Below, one piece after another: positions 34,043 to 47,200 of a stretch of 64,000 nt of DNA. A program made the translations under genes and the position numbers. The notes under the pieces were generated by a model. The model was not told the origin of the DNA, did not search any database, and was given only the letters and a program-made list of their open reading frames with translations. Where the stretch lies: NCBI RefSeq assembly GCF_021134715.1, contig NC_060025.1, positions 2,542,001 through 2,606,000 of the forward strand, written 5' to 3'. Numbering within the stretch: the first letter of the stretch is position 1; the number at the start of each line of letters is the position of its first letter. This DNA is from Daphnia pulex (taxonomy: Eukaryota; Arthropoda; Branchiopoda; Diplostraca; Daphniidae).

Positions 34043-36166
34043 TGTGACAATCGTCAAACTTGTAGTTCATAAAAGCATGAAGAAAGTGCTATTAAGTTTT
34101 CCTGAAAGAAAGTAATTTAAAGAATATCAGATATGATCTGGTACTGGAATTGATTGATGTAGTAAAATCTAAATGGTAACATGGTATAACCTATGGTTCA
34201 GCAGAGGTATGATATGGAGTAGTTTAATGAGAAGGAAAAGTTAAGAATTGAAGCCTAAGAAAATTAAGTACTAAGCATATGAAATATGCATACTCCCAGT
34301 CCCATTAAAATAAATAAACTATGTATTTTATAGAGTAAAACTCACCAACTGTTACAAATTTGAACATGTGGATGTGCTGTGAAGGTGAAGTTGCCAAGTT
34401 GGGGTCACGGAAAAGATTAAGATGAAGCAGACGGATTTTACCTATGCTTCACCTATGCTTGAAAAATGTCGCCACGAGATGCCCCTACCAAGTCATAGTC
34501 ACCCAAAGTATTTTTTTAAATTATTGAAATATTTACTATAAAAAGTTACAGTCAGTCTTTAAACACAAGAAATAATTTTGAGAGAACATAAATGTGCAGC
34601 AAAAAGCCAAATGGTAAATCTATATGATGGGCACCCGGCACTTGATTTTCTCTCTGTTTAATACTCGTTCATCTAATCGATGTAATCCACGATCAAATAT
34701 GGTGATTCCGTGATTGTAGATTCACGTTTCTCTCAAATAGTTCACATGCTTTATAATTACTGTTCAAATCCAAATGGTAGCAGTGAGTACCGGAAATTGT
34801 AATAATTATACAAAAGAAATGCCCATTGGGACTTTTTGAATTGTTTGTTAATGTTTGTTAAATTTAATCTACTTCAAGTATGCCTAATTTTATGATTAAG
34901 TTTACTTGCCACTTCAAAAGTAAAATGTTATTTACATGCAGGCTTGATGTTTTTTTTCCAAAGGCGAGAATGGCGAGCACACAATAAGCTTTTCAATAAT
35001 TGCTAGTTGCTAGTTGTTACACGAAGAAGTGACCGAAACCAGGCGATTAAGACAGGTATGAAAGTGTATACGGCGGGAAAAACTGTGAAACTGGAGAAAC
35101 CGAATAACACAATCGGTTTTGGTTCTCGTGTAGTCGTGTTATGTGTATTGTTTTTCTGAGCAGACAGCTTGTACGAAAAAAGACAGTGTTGCGAATTTTT
35201 CGTTTTCTATCGTTCAATCGGAAAATTAAATGTTTTTGTTAGAGAGAGATAATTTTCGTATTGTTCAATGGGGTTTTGAATAGTCGGTATTTAATTATTT
35301 ATCACATAAACTAGATTTAGTTTTTGTGACGATGTTACCATCTAACCAAAATTTCGTTTTTGTTGTTGTTTTTCCCATATTTGGGCGTATCCGGAAACAG
35401 AACGTGAAACAACATTCAACGGAAAATGTGAATTCAAAAACCGGTTTTTTTCCAACAACTTTTTTCATAGTAGTGCCGTCAGCAAGGTAACCAAGTTTCT
35501 GTTGAAGCCACTCAACCACTCGCACTTTAAAAACAATCAATACATTCCGTGAATTTCCTAGTTCCCAGTTCCAATAATTTTCGTAATTTAAAAATAAGAG
35601 TAGAAAAACTTTTCCTTTTTATCTTTCAGAAAGAAGACAAGCAGTAATGTGTTGAATCCATAGTACAATAACATTCTAAATTGGTTAAATAATAAAAGAA
35701 GAATTAGATCATTATTCCCCAGGTGAAGCGCATTTGTTTTTAGAAAATAAGTCTACTATGACAACAATTATGTACGACGAATTACGGCCCATGTAATGCA
35801 AAGTGTCCGGTGAGACCAATATTAACGACAGGACAAATCCACAACCATTTCGCAGTCATCAAGGTCACTAGAAAATAGCTAATTACAGTATTATAACATT
35901 ACATGTATATTTCTTTATCGCTAGCCTGCACCAAAGTCACATTAAGTCATGCCACTTTCAATTGCAAGCAGCCAAACAGCCAAAACTGTTCACGTTCTTT
36001 TACATTTTAGAAGTAATTGTAGTTTTGGCAATTTTACAGCTTAAATAACGATGGCAAAATGTGCGCTTTGCGCATAACTGGATAATAAATTTAATATCAA
36101 TGCACAAATTTAAAAATGTTTTCCCATGTGAGCATGCACAGACAATAAAAGTAACCAGTCTGGGCA
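34043..36166. other. intergenic, no gene seen
   Basis: About 2.1 kb of AT-rich sequence between the HP1 paralogue 1 start and the PDSS1 stop. The minus-strand open frame at 35295-35540 has no domain and no splice partner. I see nothing else. Confidence 0.4.
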
Positions 36167-37771
36167 TTATTTAATTTTGTTCAATAACTGATGAGTTACC
36201 GTGAATAACATTTCCTGGTAGGGCGACTGTGACAGTTGAGCTATTTTATCCATAGCGTCGCCGTAGTACTGGGTCGCCAATTCTTTAGTCCGCTGCAAGC
36301 CGTCCGATTTCAAAATTAAACTATACGCAGTTGCAACGTCCCCTGGTTCTTTGAAGCGGCGCAAAATCATTGGATTCAATTCAGGAAACTAATGGTCGGA
36401 GATAATAATTATGAATTTTAAAAAAATTTGTAAAATTCGAACTGCCAGCACCTGTTGCGCAGCAAATAAAACAGGCATATTTGCTAGTCCTTGGTTCAAA
36501 TCAACTGCTAGCGCCTTGCCGTATTCAGTGGATGCTATGGCGGAGAAATCTATTATGTCATCTACCAATTGATAAGCTATTCCCAACTGTCGGCCAAATT
36601 CAAAAGCGGTCGTTTGTAAGGTAGCATCAGCTCCGGCAAGCACTAACACCTTTGAGAACAATTTTTAATTTTGTTAATAACGTAGAAATTAATACGAAAC
36701 ATACCGCCTGACAAGAATAAGCAAATACACTTGCAGTTTTCTTAAATGTTTTATCAATGTATTGCGAGTATCTCTCTTCTTCAGTTGCGCCAGCATCAAG
36801 TTGCATTAATTCTCCGGTAACAACATTTTGTATCATCTAAATTAAGAGTTATTTTTTAATAACTACTTTATTGGAATTAAAGAAGAATAAGAATCTATAC
36901 GTACTCTGGTTAATAAGATACAAACTTCGTTGTTCGGAATTTGCGAAATAGTTTCCAAAGCACGTCCCAGTACAAAACCACCAGCCCATATTGACTTATG
37001 ACGAAGAAAACTGTCAACCACAATGTCACATGAAACATTTTGCTTTATAATATAAAATATACCTTTTTTTGTCCACAAAGAAAATTGATGGTTGGTTTTG
37101 CTCTTCGCTTGATGGCATCGTCAATCACGTCGTCATGATACAAACAGGTTCCGTGAATCATTTCGGCAACTTGTGCGACTTTCTTTTGATTTTCAATCAC
37201 TTTTCTATTTTCAACATTAAAAATAAAAACAAGTTTTAATTAATACGTATGTCATCCAGTGGGACATTTAACAAATATCGAATAACAAACGGTGATGTCT
37301 CCTTTAGAATACTGTTGATTGCTTTAGCCAAACACAAAATGACCAATGGTCTTAAACATTTTCCGTCTCCGTCTAAATGATAAGAAGCTAATGGTAAAAC
37401 TGATTCAACCTGCACTCGTTTAAAATTCTGTAAATAAGATCAGAATTTTGGATGAAATTAATGGCACTCTTTTAAAAGTTATTCTTTATTCAAACCTTTC
37501 TTATGTTTTCGTAAACATCCGCCACGTCCTTTCTCACCAGAAGCTCGTAGTTAAGCCTGTCATTAGTTGGAGTAGTCATATGCGGGACTCGGGTTTGCAT
37601 CTGCGTGAGTACATCGTGACAAAATTTAGTTTCTATTCTCACAAGTGAAAAATGCATCCATCTTACCTGATGGCTTTGTTGCATCGAATAAATGGTGTGT
37701 CCAGATAACAGAGATGCATATCTGACAGTGTAAAATCCCTTACGAAATAAGAAATGGGACGCGGAAAACAT
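36167..37771 (-). CDS. PDSS1: all-trans polyprenyl diphosphate synthase subunit 1
   Basis: Exons 37771-37667, 37600-37496, 37427-37291, 37204-37063, 36994-36905, 36836-36705, 36649-36452 and 36388-36167 give 376 residues. With PDSS2 it builds the polyprenyl tail of ubiquinone in mitochondria. The N terminus is basic and hydroxylated (FLFRKGFYTVRYASLL), fitting a mitochondrial presequence. Family blocks: GDGKCLRPLVI, the first Asp-rich motif in LYHDDVIDDAIKRR, TGELMQL, and the second Asp-rich motif in YQLVDDIIDF. The loop normally reading AGD reads AGGF here, a change next to the active site whose effect I cannot judge. The start codon is 107 bp from the ATG of a divergent plus-strand small open frame. 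Confidence 0.92.
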
Positions 37772-37878
37772 CGCACTTTTTCGGTTGGTCAGAAAACGAA
37801 TAATTTTACCTCGCGCACAGATCCAGCTTTAAACTAGTGTTCGCTTCAAGGTTTCGTTCCTCATATATCTAAATAACA

Positions 37879-38097
37879 ATGACTATAGGAGCCATCGCGA
37901 ACGGGTTTTATACCAATCCTAGTTCGCACCCTTCGCCATCTATAGTCTATAAATTCCCAATAAAAACTAGCAGCATACCAAATGGAAGAAGATTCAGATT
38001 TGGCGTGCTTAAGAGAGTAACGGTATCAGCTGACACGGATTCTTTCGACATCCCTAAATGCAATACAACAGCTTTGAAAAACCTGATCCGAGATTAA
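37879..38097 (+). CDS. candidate 72-residue protein, divergent to PDSS1
   Basis: An intronless open frame begins MTIGAIANGFYTNP and ends NTTALKNLIRD. AATAAA follows the stop by about 12 bases (TTATAAATAAAC), and the start lies 107 bp from the divergent PDSS1 start, so a shared bidirectional promoter is plausible. No signal peptide, membrane segment or domain is recognised; the middle is basic (GRRFRFGVLKRV). It may be a chance frame. Confidence 0.3.
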   Translation: MTIGAIANGFYTNPSSHPSPSIVYKFPIKTSSIPNGRRFRFGVLKRVTVSADTDSFDIPKCNTTALKNLIRD

Positions 38098-38975
38098 TCT
38101 TTTATAAATAAACTTTCTGACAGTATAACCTGTTGCCGACGCAGGGCAACACCCTGATTTAGCACGGGGTAACTATGAAGATCTTCTACGTTTTAGGGAT
38201 TTGTTGGTTAACTAACAGTAAAAATAGCGAAACACGTTTTTTACATACGCGTCCTTAAATAGAATGTTGCTTAATTATAACAATCAAAACTCTAAGATCT
38301 GAGATGGTCTTTCGTTTGGTTGCTACCCTATATTTGACAGCTGACTGCACGTGACTGTACCAATATCCTAGTCTCAAATAACCGAACTGGGGGGAACACG
38401 AATAGGGACAACAAAACAAGTAAAGCGAACTGTGTGATCAAATTCGAAACCTGTTTTGTGTAAATGCTGTTCTAGAGAAAGAATCGAGTTCAACTTAATT
38501 AATGGCAGCATAGCCCCCAAAACAAGGGAAATCAAAACTCGATAATCATATACTTTGAACACTCCGTCCCGCAGTTAATTTGGCATCGGTTAAAAATAAC
38601 TTTGTCCGAAACAAGAATTGTTGGAGAATAAGTTACATTCAAAGATTAAAGGCAATCTACATCACACATTAAATGCCTAAGTATTGAGAGCCATTTAAAA
38701 AATCTTACGTTGTATTTTATCGTTGTTTTTTCGCCAGCATGATTTTCAGCAAAGAAAATTTATTTTGTCAGAGACAAATATAATCAAGCATTATATTGGA
38801 TGACATAAAAATAGTAAGTTGACGAGAAAAGAACGAGCGGATTGGAGGAGGAGTACGAAAAAGGAAATGAAAACGGAAGCTTCACGGCTTCAATTGCGTG
38901 TAAAAGGAGGCTATAATACAACAACAGCCTGTTCATCAGAAGACTTACAGGTTGAGGTTTGCAATCTTAGCACTT
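38098..38975. other. intergenic, no gene seen
   Basis: Between the small plus-strand frame and the stop codon of HP1 paralogue 2. AT-rich, nothing recognised. Confidence 0.4.
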
Positions 38976-39835
<860 letters not shown>

Positions 39836-40475
39836 GGTAGAAATGATGAAGCTTTAGTTTAAACAATGAGGTTAAAAGCGTACTCACTGGTACCGAATCT
39901 TTTCTAAAAATACTGAAAAAGAATTCAACAGGTAAGATTGACAAGCATCAGATTTCCACCACAAGTTAGAGGTAAGATAAAAGCAAATATACAAATTTTA
40001 CTCACACAAAGACTCGTTGATTTTATAGTTATTCTATTACTAAAACGAAAACTTACGTTTAAAATAGAGTGGCAGATTGAAATCTGACAGTTGGCGAGTG
40101 TTGAGTAGATACTAGATTGTTGCAATGCAACGAGTTCTGTTTTAGTAAACTTCAATTTTCAGCCGACGTTTTCAACGCCATGAATTTCGCGTCTGATTGG
40201 CTACCGCAGAGGAATCAAACTATGCGTTTCCGAAGAGTTTCTTACCAGTACACAAATTATTTTATTTTCAGTTATGAATTTATGACATTTTAAATTTGTA
40301 ATATTTTAATTATTCTCTCCATTAATTGATTCAGAATTTTTATTTTTGTATTAAATATCAGGAAACTTCTTACTAAAATGGCGATTCTAAAACATTTCTC
40401 AGTCAGTCAACAGATGTCATTAATTTCCATTTTTGTTTGTTTAGGTGTGTTATTGTTGTCTGCTAGGTTCGGAAA
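39836..40475. promoter_or_regulatory. head-to-head spacer, HP1 paralogue 2 / hydrolase
   Basis: 640 bp between divergent start codons, so it must contain both promoters. No TATA box or defined element that I can assign. Confidence 0.4.
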
Positions 40476-41611
40476 ATGTTGGGAAGATTTTGCAAAATAA
40501 CACAAGAAATAGCAATCCAGGCGAAATACTGCCAATCTTCCTTTCTTCAAAAGAGATGGAATCACATTATCAAGGCCCAAGATGCTCGCGAAATTCAAGT
40601 GCCTCTGCCGCATGGGATAATAGCTGGTTTGAAGAGAAACGAATTTGTGAATATTAAGTATTTTGAATGAGCTCACTTTCTCTTTATATTGTAGGCAAAG
40701 AATGGGGCAGTGTAGGAGGGTATCCAATATTGTGTCTTCATGGATTAGCAGATAACTGTGATTCATTTGCACCGCTTGCTCCTTTACTCTCAGAAAAATT
40801 TCGTTACATAGCTGTGGATGCATTTGGCCATGGACTTACTACTCACGTCCCCCCAGGATCACCCATGAATTATTGGGAAAAAGTGATTTATATCAAAAGA
40901 GTGGTTGACCATTTCAAGCTACAAAAATTTTCCATTATCGGTCACAGCATGGGAGGTTCAACAGGGTTCCTTGTCGCTTCTCTATATCCAGATTTGGTTG
41001 ATCGCTTACTCACACTAGATATTATCAAACCAGTCACTGTCCCCTTAGCATGGCACACTCAGGACATCACTGAAGCCATAGATCTGCATCTCGAAATGGA
41101 AAGGAAATCTCAGGATCCCAAGAATCAAAAGAGTTACACTCAGGAACAGTTGGTCAATCGTTATGTGGAAGCCATGGGTGGGACAATCTACCCAGAAGCT
41201 GTCCGTGTTCTGATGAAGAGAGGTTCCAAAGCATCTGGTAGTGGATTTGTCTTCTCCCACGATCCCAGAATGGTAAAACAACATTTCCCCTAATTTCAAC
41301 CACCAAACTCACAAGTAAATCAAAAATTTATTGTCTGAATTTCTCAACAGATGCTGCCTTCTATTATGCGTTTTGGGATAGAGGAGCAACGTCAAATAAT
41401 CAAAGGAATTAGGTGTCATTTGAAAATTGTCAAAGCCAAGCAGGGTCCTCTGTACGAGCCAGTCAAATACCTGGAAGAATTCAAAGCCATTTACCAGCGA
41501 CAATGCGCCTCTTACGAATATGACGAATCGGTCGACGGCACCCATCACTTTCACATGCATCATCCAGAACGAGTAGCACCCATCATCAACGAGTACTTTT
41601 CTCGATTGTGA
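40476..41611 (+). CDS. SERHL2: alpha/beta serine hydrolase, kraken/SERHL type
   Basis: Exons 40476-40626, 40695-41272 and 41351-41611 give 329 residues. The fold and motifs are those of an alpha/beta hydrolase: ILCLHGLADN carries the oxyanion region, GHSMGGS is the nucleophile elbow (Ser about 142), and HFHMHHPERV near the end supplies the catalytic His. FGHGLTTHVPPG and VVDHFKLQKFSIIGHS match the kraken/SERHL group as I recall it. The substrate is unknown for the family. The N terminus (MLGRFCKITQEIA) could direct it to mitochondria or peroxisomes, unproven. AATAAA signals overlap near 41684-41697. A frame-broken relative lies about 1 kb downstream. Confidence 0.9.
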
Positions 41612-42590
41612 AAAAGAAGAAAAAACGCTTCACGGCGATTCTTTTATTCACGCCAAAAAAATTTCCATGTAAATGTAGACAAGAAATAAATAAAATAAAC
41701 TATCGTTTGATTTCGCAATGCGCCATTCTTTTTTTAAGAAAAAAAAATCCCACCCAGTCGCAGTCATTGTTCGTTTCATTCATAAAGTTTGTCTTGTCGA
41801 TGGGATGAAAATGTACGTCGTATTTCGATGGCCTTATTCGGGGCGACGATCATTTTTTACGACCCGGTCCTTTCCCATGAACTGGCCAAAATAAAAAAAA
41901 AACAGCCACGTGTGTGCGCACAGCACAGTGTCGATAAATTTGGATTAGGGCTTGTTTTATCGTCGGAAATGAATCATCCAAGGGCGAGAGCTCTCACGGA
42001 GAACCTTTCATCTTTTGGTGGGGGGAAACGGCACCTAACACACCGACGCTGACGTCACTAATCATCGCTCGCGTCTGTTGTAGAAAAGAGATTCGAGATA
42101 ACAGCTGCAGAGAGGATTAAGTAGGTACGTGTACACATAAATACCATCAACATTTACAAAGGAGACATTCTCTTTGGTTTTTGGTTCCGGTCTCGGCGGA
42201 TTAGAGTCAATCACGGGGGGCGAATTTTCCTAAACAAAATGCCAAATGCGACGAGTCTCGGTCGTCAATTTGTCCACGTGTCGGAGCGTGTCGACGATTC
42301 CCAAAACGAAAAGAAAAAGAAGCGGCTGGAATTCGACTGGAACCCTGAAAAAGTTAAAAGTAAAATAAAAACCAAAAAATCACGTCATCATCATCAAATG
42401 CAGACAACGCCCGCGAACTTTGAATTCCGCTACCATATGGCCCTGGCTGTGGCTCTGACTGGCTGGCACACGGCAGGTATCCCGTATACAGCCCCCGTCA
42501 GGCTGCGCAGTTAAGGATACATACCAGAGACCAATTATTCACGCGAAAATGTCTGTGTGTGTGCGCACCGATTGGCGCGCTACCAGAAAA
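41612..42590. other. intergenic, low complexity
   Basis: Contains the hydrolase 3' end. The plus-strand frame at 42239-42514 is Lys-rich, without a domain or splice partner, and I do not call it a gene. Confidence 0.4.
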
Positions 42591-42962
42591 ACGGGTCAAG
42601 AATGGAGATGGGCCACAGCCGTGGACATTTGATGGATATCCGATCCTTCCTTCTCCTTTGGGGAAGATGGACCCGGTGGTGAAGTGGTGGCCTATCCCGC
42701 TCCTACTGTCCGACAGGTTTCCGCCGCATCGCCTTGGAACGCCCGGGTCACGGCCGCACCTCTCCCGCGGGAGCCCATCATCACGTTTTGGGAATTGATC
42801 ATCAACGTCAAAAAATGAGCCGTGGACCATTTCAACTTGGGACAAGGTCTCCATCCATCCATCCCAGGCCCAGGTTCTTTTTTTCCAGGTGGGGATGGAC
42901 CGGTTTATTATTCGACACCCCCAACTGGTCGATCCATTGTCCAAACACTCGGAGATGTCATC
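42591..42962 (+). pseudogene. relict of the kraken/SERHL-type hydrolase
   Basis: Read across frames, this matches the middle exon of the neighbouring hydrolase in order: GQEW (as GKEW), GYPILPSPLG (as GYPILCLHGL), PLLLSDRF (as PLLSEKF), FRRIALERPGHGRTSPAG (as FRYIAVDAFGHGLTTHVPPG), a frame change, EPIITFWELIINVKK, a stop, AVDHFNLGQ (as VVDHFKLQK), then HPQLVDPL (as YPDLVDRL). The GHSMGG nucleophile segment is not visible. At least two frame changes and one stop make it non-functional. It lies on the same strand as the gene, so a local duplicate is likely. Confidence 0.6.
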
Positions 42963-44235
42963 CAACTTTGCAAAAGTAAAAAAAAAAAAAAAAAGTAAAA
43001 ATTTAAAAATCGGCATTGAAAAAAATATCCACCTGGATGGCCAAAAGAAAGGGAGAAGCTACCGTCGTATTTTTAGAGGCCGTTTGAGCCTCTCTCTCTC
43101 TCCATTGAAGAAAGACGAAAAACTAGGGATGGTCTTGCCCACCCAGCACGGCCGGCCGTCTTTTCTTTTGTTCTATTCCCACGACCCCGGTACGATTCGA
43201 GTGTTTTAACCGTTTGTCATCTCGTTTTCTTCTTTCCTTCTTCATCCGTGTTGGCTTCATTTCTTTTCCTTGTTGTACAAGCCGACGATCGTGCGCTGAG
43301 CGTTAAGACAAAATTTGATTGCTGACGGCGGCCGTGGTGGTGGTGGGGGCCCGGCCCACAGCGGCAGTTTTAAATCGGCCAAAGTTCCTTCACGACGGCG
43401 CACCAGAGCGTCGCTGCTGCTAAACCTGCCCAGTCAAAAAATAAAAATAACAAAAAAAAAATCAATGCAAATGTTGGAACGATTAAGAGAACGACTTTGT
43501 ACACTACACAAATAAATAAATAAACCAAAAACATTTCCCCCCACAGCTCTAAAAAAGAAAAAAAAAAGAAAAAGTTGAATTTTTGATTTTCTTGAATCAC
43601 GTCCAACAACTCGAAGAAGATGAGGGGAGGGAAATTACATTGGCGGCGGAAAAAGAGTTCGGAGCCCTGGAGGTAGGAGGAGGCAACAATATATATGAAA
43701 GAAGGAGGAGGCGTGTTTTGCCTCCTATATTCCCCCCCCCCTCTCTTTCTTTATTTATTTATTCTTCCTTACACACAGAGAAGACGGTGGGGGGAGAGAT
43801 ATATCCTCGATGCTCCCGCCCGGCTTGGAAAGAAAATTTGACTGGAGAGAAAGAAGTGAGCGGATGCTGTACACACACACACACACAACTATACATATAC
43901 TACTACTACTTACTATACACCGCGCGGGTTCTTCTTCTTCTTCTTCTTTTGGGGCCCAGTCAGTCTGTTGTTTGTTGTCGGTCAGAATGGCCGCTCGTTA
44001 CCTTGACTCCACGACTTCTCCTTCATCATCATCAACATCCAATTCGTCTTCTTCTGCCGCTACTACTACTACTACTACTACAGCAGAGGTGATTCTGTAA
44101 AACCCAAAAAAGAAAGAAAGAAAAGTGGCGGATGAGTGTGACCAGTGTCTCATTTTTCGCCCATTTCAAATTTCCCGCAAAAAAACAATTGAATCAAATT
44201 CATCACAAAAAGACAAACGAAATAATTAGCGCAAA
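42963..44235. other. upstream region of the FREM-like gene
   Basis: Low complexity, with poly-A runs near 42977, CT-rich tracts and (CA)n near 43871. An ATG at 43987 opens a short Ser/Thr-rich frame ending at 44100 that could be an upstream open frame in the FREM-like leader. No independent gene seen. Confidence 0.4.
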
Positions 44236-47200
44236 ATGCGTTGTACAGTGGTCGTGTCTCGTTTCGTTGTCGTCTTCTCCTTCCTGTTGATTATCGTCGC
44301 ACATTGCACAGCAGGTAAAAATCAATCACCATTTATCTCAATCGCTAATTGTTCAAATCAAAATCGTAGGGGTTATTTGAAAATTTTAAAAAATTTTAAA
44401 AAAAATCAGTCACGTAATGCACAACGGGCAGACATATAAGAAAGTGAGGAGGCCGTGAACGTCGTGTAAGTATTTTCCTTTTCGGTTGGTAGAAAGAAAG
44501 AAAAAAATAAGCGGCGGGTTCGGCCGCACCTCCACTTATTTTTAGGGGGAGGTGGGAGGTTGGCCAAAAAGGAGAGAAATAGAGATAGAGAGCTTTCTTT
44601 AGCTATACAACATCTCCCCCCTCACCTCCCCATTCACCAATTTGATGTATCGAAACGGACGTGCGGCTGCGGAATTGGAATCCCGAAAGTAAAAAATAAA
44701 ACAAAAAGGTTTTTTTCTTTCTTTTTGAAATTCCCGCTCTAGCTAAACTATATAAGCAGCGGTGTGTCTCGTGAGTTGCTCATTTGATTTCCCCCCCCCT
44801 CCTCCCCACCTAAAAAATGTCTAATTTTAGCCAGTAAGGAAAGAGAGAGAGAGAGAGACGAGGCGACAAGATTCCCGAAAGAGAATAACAGGCGGCGACA
44901 GATGAAGCTGTTAGATCCTCCTCCTCCTCTTGGAAAAATAACAGCCCGGGGATTATGTACATTTGAATATTTTTCTGACTAGAGACATTTGACCGCTAAT
45001 GGAAGAACCAAGAGAAAGAAAGAGTAAGACTCCCGACATTAACACCACCACCACCAACCCTTCCACCGAACCGACACTTCCCCCCAGAAAAAACCGAAAA
45101 ACACGAAAAACCAATTTCCCGTGAAATGTTGTGTAACTTTTTTTTCCCGGCGAGTGAAAGAAGAAGAAGAAGGAAAAAAAGAACAACAGCGCACACATCT
45201 AGTGTTTCTCTCTTAATATATATTCGCCCAGCCCCTTTTCGGTCGTGGTGATGAATGGGTCAATGAAAAGTTTCGCCTCTTTTTTTTCTGTGTGTGTGTG
45301 CTATAAGGCCCAACAACAACAACAACCGGCGGGATTTGCCAAGAAGGTCACGACGTCCAGAGCCAAAAAAAAAAAAAAAAACCGTTTTCATTCGGGCCAG
45401 GCCAGGCCAGCAGAAGCAGTGGAACTGTGTAACACGTCGTATATAGGCTGGGCCGGCTACAGTTGAAACTGTTGGTCATTAAAAAATTAAGGATGCTGGA
45501 AATATACTACTACTACTTACTACACAACTACACCAGATGACTACTAGACTAGTAGTGTGTGCCATTAAGGGGCCCCAGCACCACCATCAAAAGGGTTTTT
45601 TCTGGTTTAATATTCAACTCGGCACAAGGACAAGGATGCGTCACGTCGCTTTGTCGGCTCGTTAACTTGTTGATTTCATTTCTAAAAAAAAGAAAAAGAT
45701 AAAATTTCGGTTCATTATCAGTTTTTTTTTTAATTTTTGGTAGAAACAATTTCGGTTTGTTTTATTTTTATTTCTGTTTTTTGCCACACGCACCAAGAGA
45801 TTAGAAAAACCCATCCGTCATCATAGGATACGATGATGGGAATTCCTTACACTTTCCCGATGTTTTTTCGGGAGCGGCGCGTATTATTTTTCCCCCCAAA
45901 ATTTCTGGAATTTTTTAAAAAATAATCGCGCGAAATTCAAAAAAAGTAGAATGGTGGCCAATATCAATCGAAATGGGAGTGGAGAGAAATGTTTTCTTGT
46001 TTGTTTCCCGACCTTGACAAAGAGAAGCGACGCCGAGATGTATATGTTGACCGACGCCGCTATCGTCATCATCTCTTAGAGCCCATGTTTGATGATGGAA
46101 CGGCCGGAGGGGGCGCTACTCTCTCTCCTCTGATGTTTCCATGTTTTCGACAACAAGAAACGAAAAAAGATGGCCCGGCCTCTAGCTATATACGTATCCC
46201 ATCATAACCTTTGTGTGTGTGCGAGCGCGTACATATGAATATAATAATATAATACCTGGGCCCTGGATCAATGAATATGCGAATGTTTGAACGTGCAGCT
46301 GGGCGCCCCCACTCACCAAACGGGTACAAAAAAAGTTGGCAAAAAAAGAAAAAAAAAGTTGGTAAAATGTTTGGCATGAATGAACGGACATTTCGACGGA
46401 GGATGCTCATTTGAATATTCCAATCGTGTGAATAAAACACCAAACAGCCGTACACAACAAACTTTTTTTTGGGAAATTTTCAAAAATAAAAAAAGATGTC
46501 GTCTGCCTTCCGTTTAGATTTTTAACGAGTTTTCAGTCCGCTAGATTTCACATTTTAACCTTAAACGACCTCTAAAAATAAATAAAAAAGGCATGCAACC
46601 AGCAACCCGAATCGATCATCATATTTAAAAATAACGCGCGCGCACAATAAGAGGTTCTCGAGGACGTAACTTGTCATCAAAATGAAGAAAAAGAAGAAGT
46701 TTTGGTTTTTTTACCGTGCCCACATTTTCCTTCCGTCCAACTTCCTGGTCTCTCAGCACCTTTTTCTTTTTATCTTTCATTCCTCCCGACTTCCGGCTGT
46801 GACGTCACCGCCAGACTTAATAGCCGGGCAGTAGAACAAAATCACGGAAGCCAACGTCGTTCCAAAAGCCAACTCGCTCCTGGAACAAAAAACCCTGGAA
46901 CAAAAAGAAATTTTCTTTTTAAATAAAACAAAAAGTTCCGAAAAAGTTTTTGTTGTTGGTTTTTTAAAAAAAGAAAAATAACTTGAAACGATGACGCGGG
47001 TTTTATGTGGCAAAGGCGGAACATCCCCCCTCGAGTCCCGTAACAATTTTGGAAGACATCCAGTTTGCACGATGTCGAAAATGTCGGGAATCCAGGGAAT
47101 CTGAAACAAGCAAAGAAGAGCAGAGCAGAAGAAGAAAATGGTTCGAATTTTATTTTAGAAATCAAAAAGAGTTTTTTTGCGCAAGAGCTTTGAAAAGAAA

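Noticed and set aside
42498-43016. Minus-strand frame of 172 codons with a hydrophobic start
   Set aside because: Antisense to the hydrolase relict. Its hydrophobic start comes from a poly-A run, and no domain is seen.
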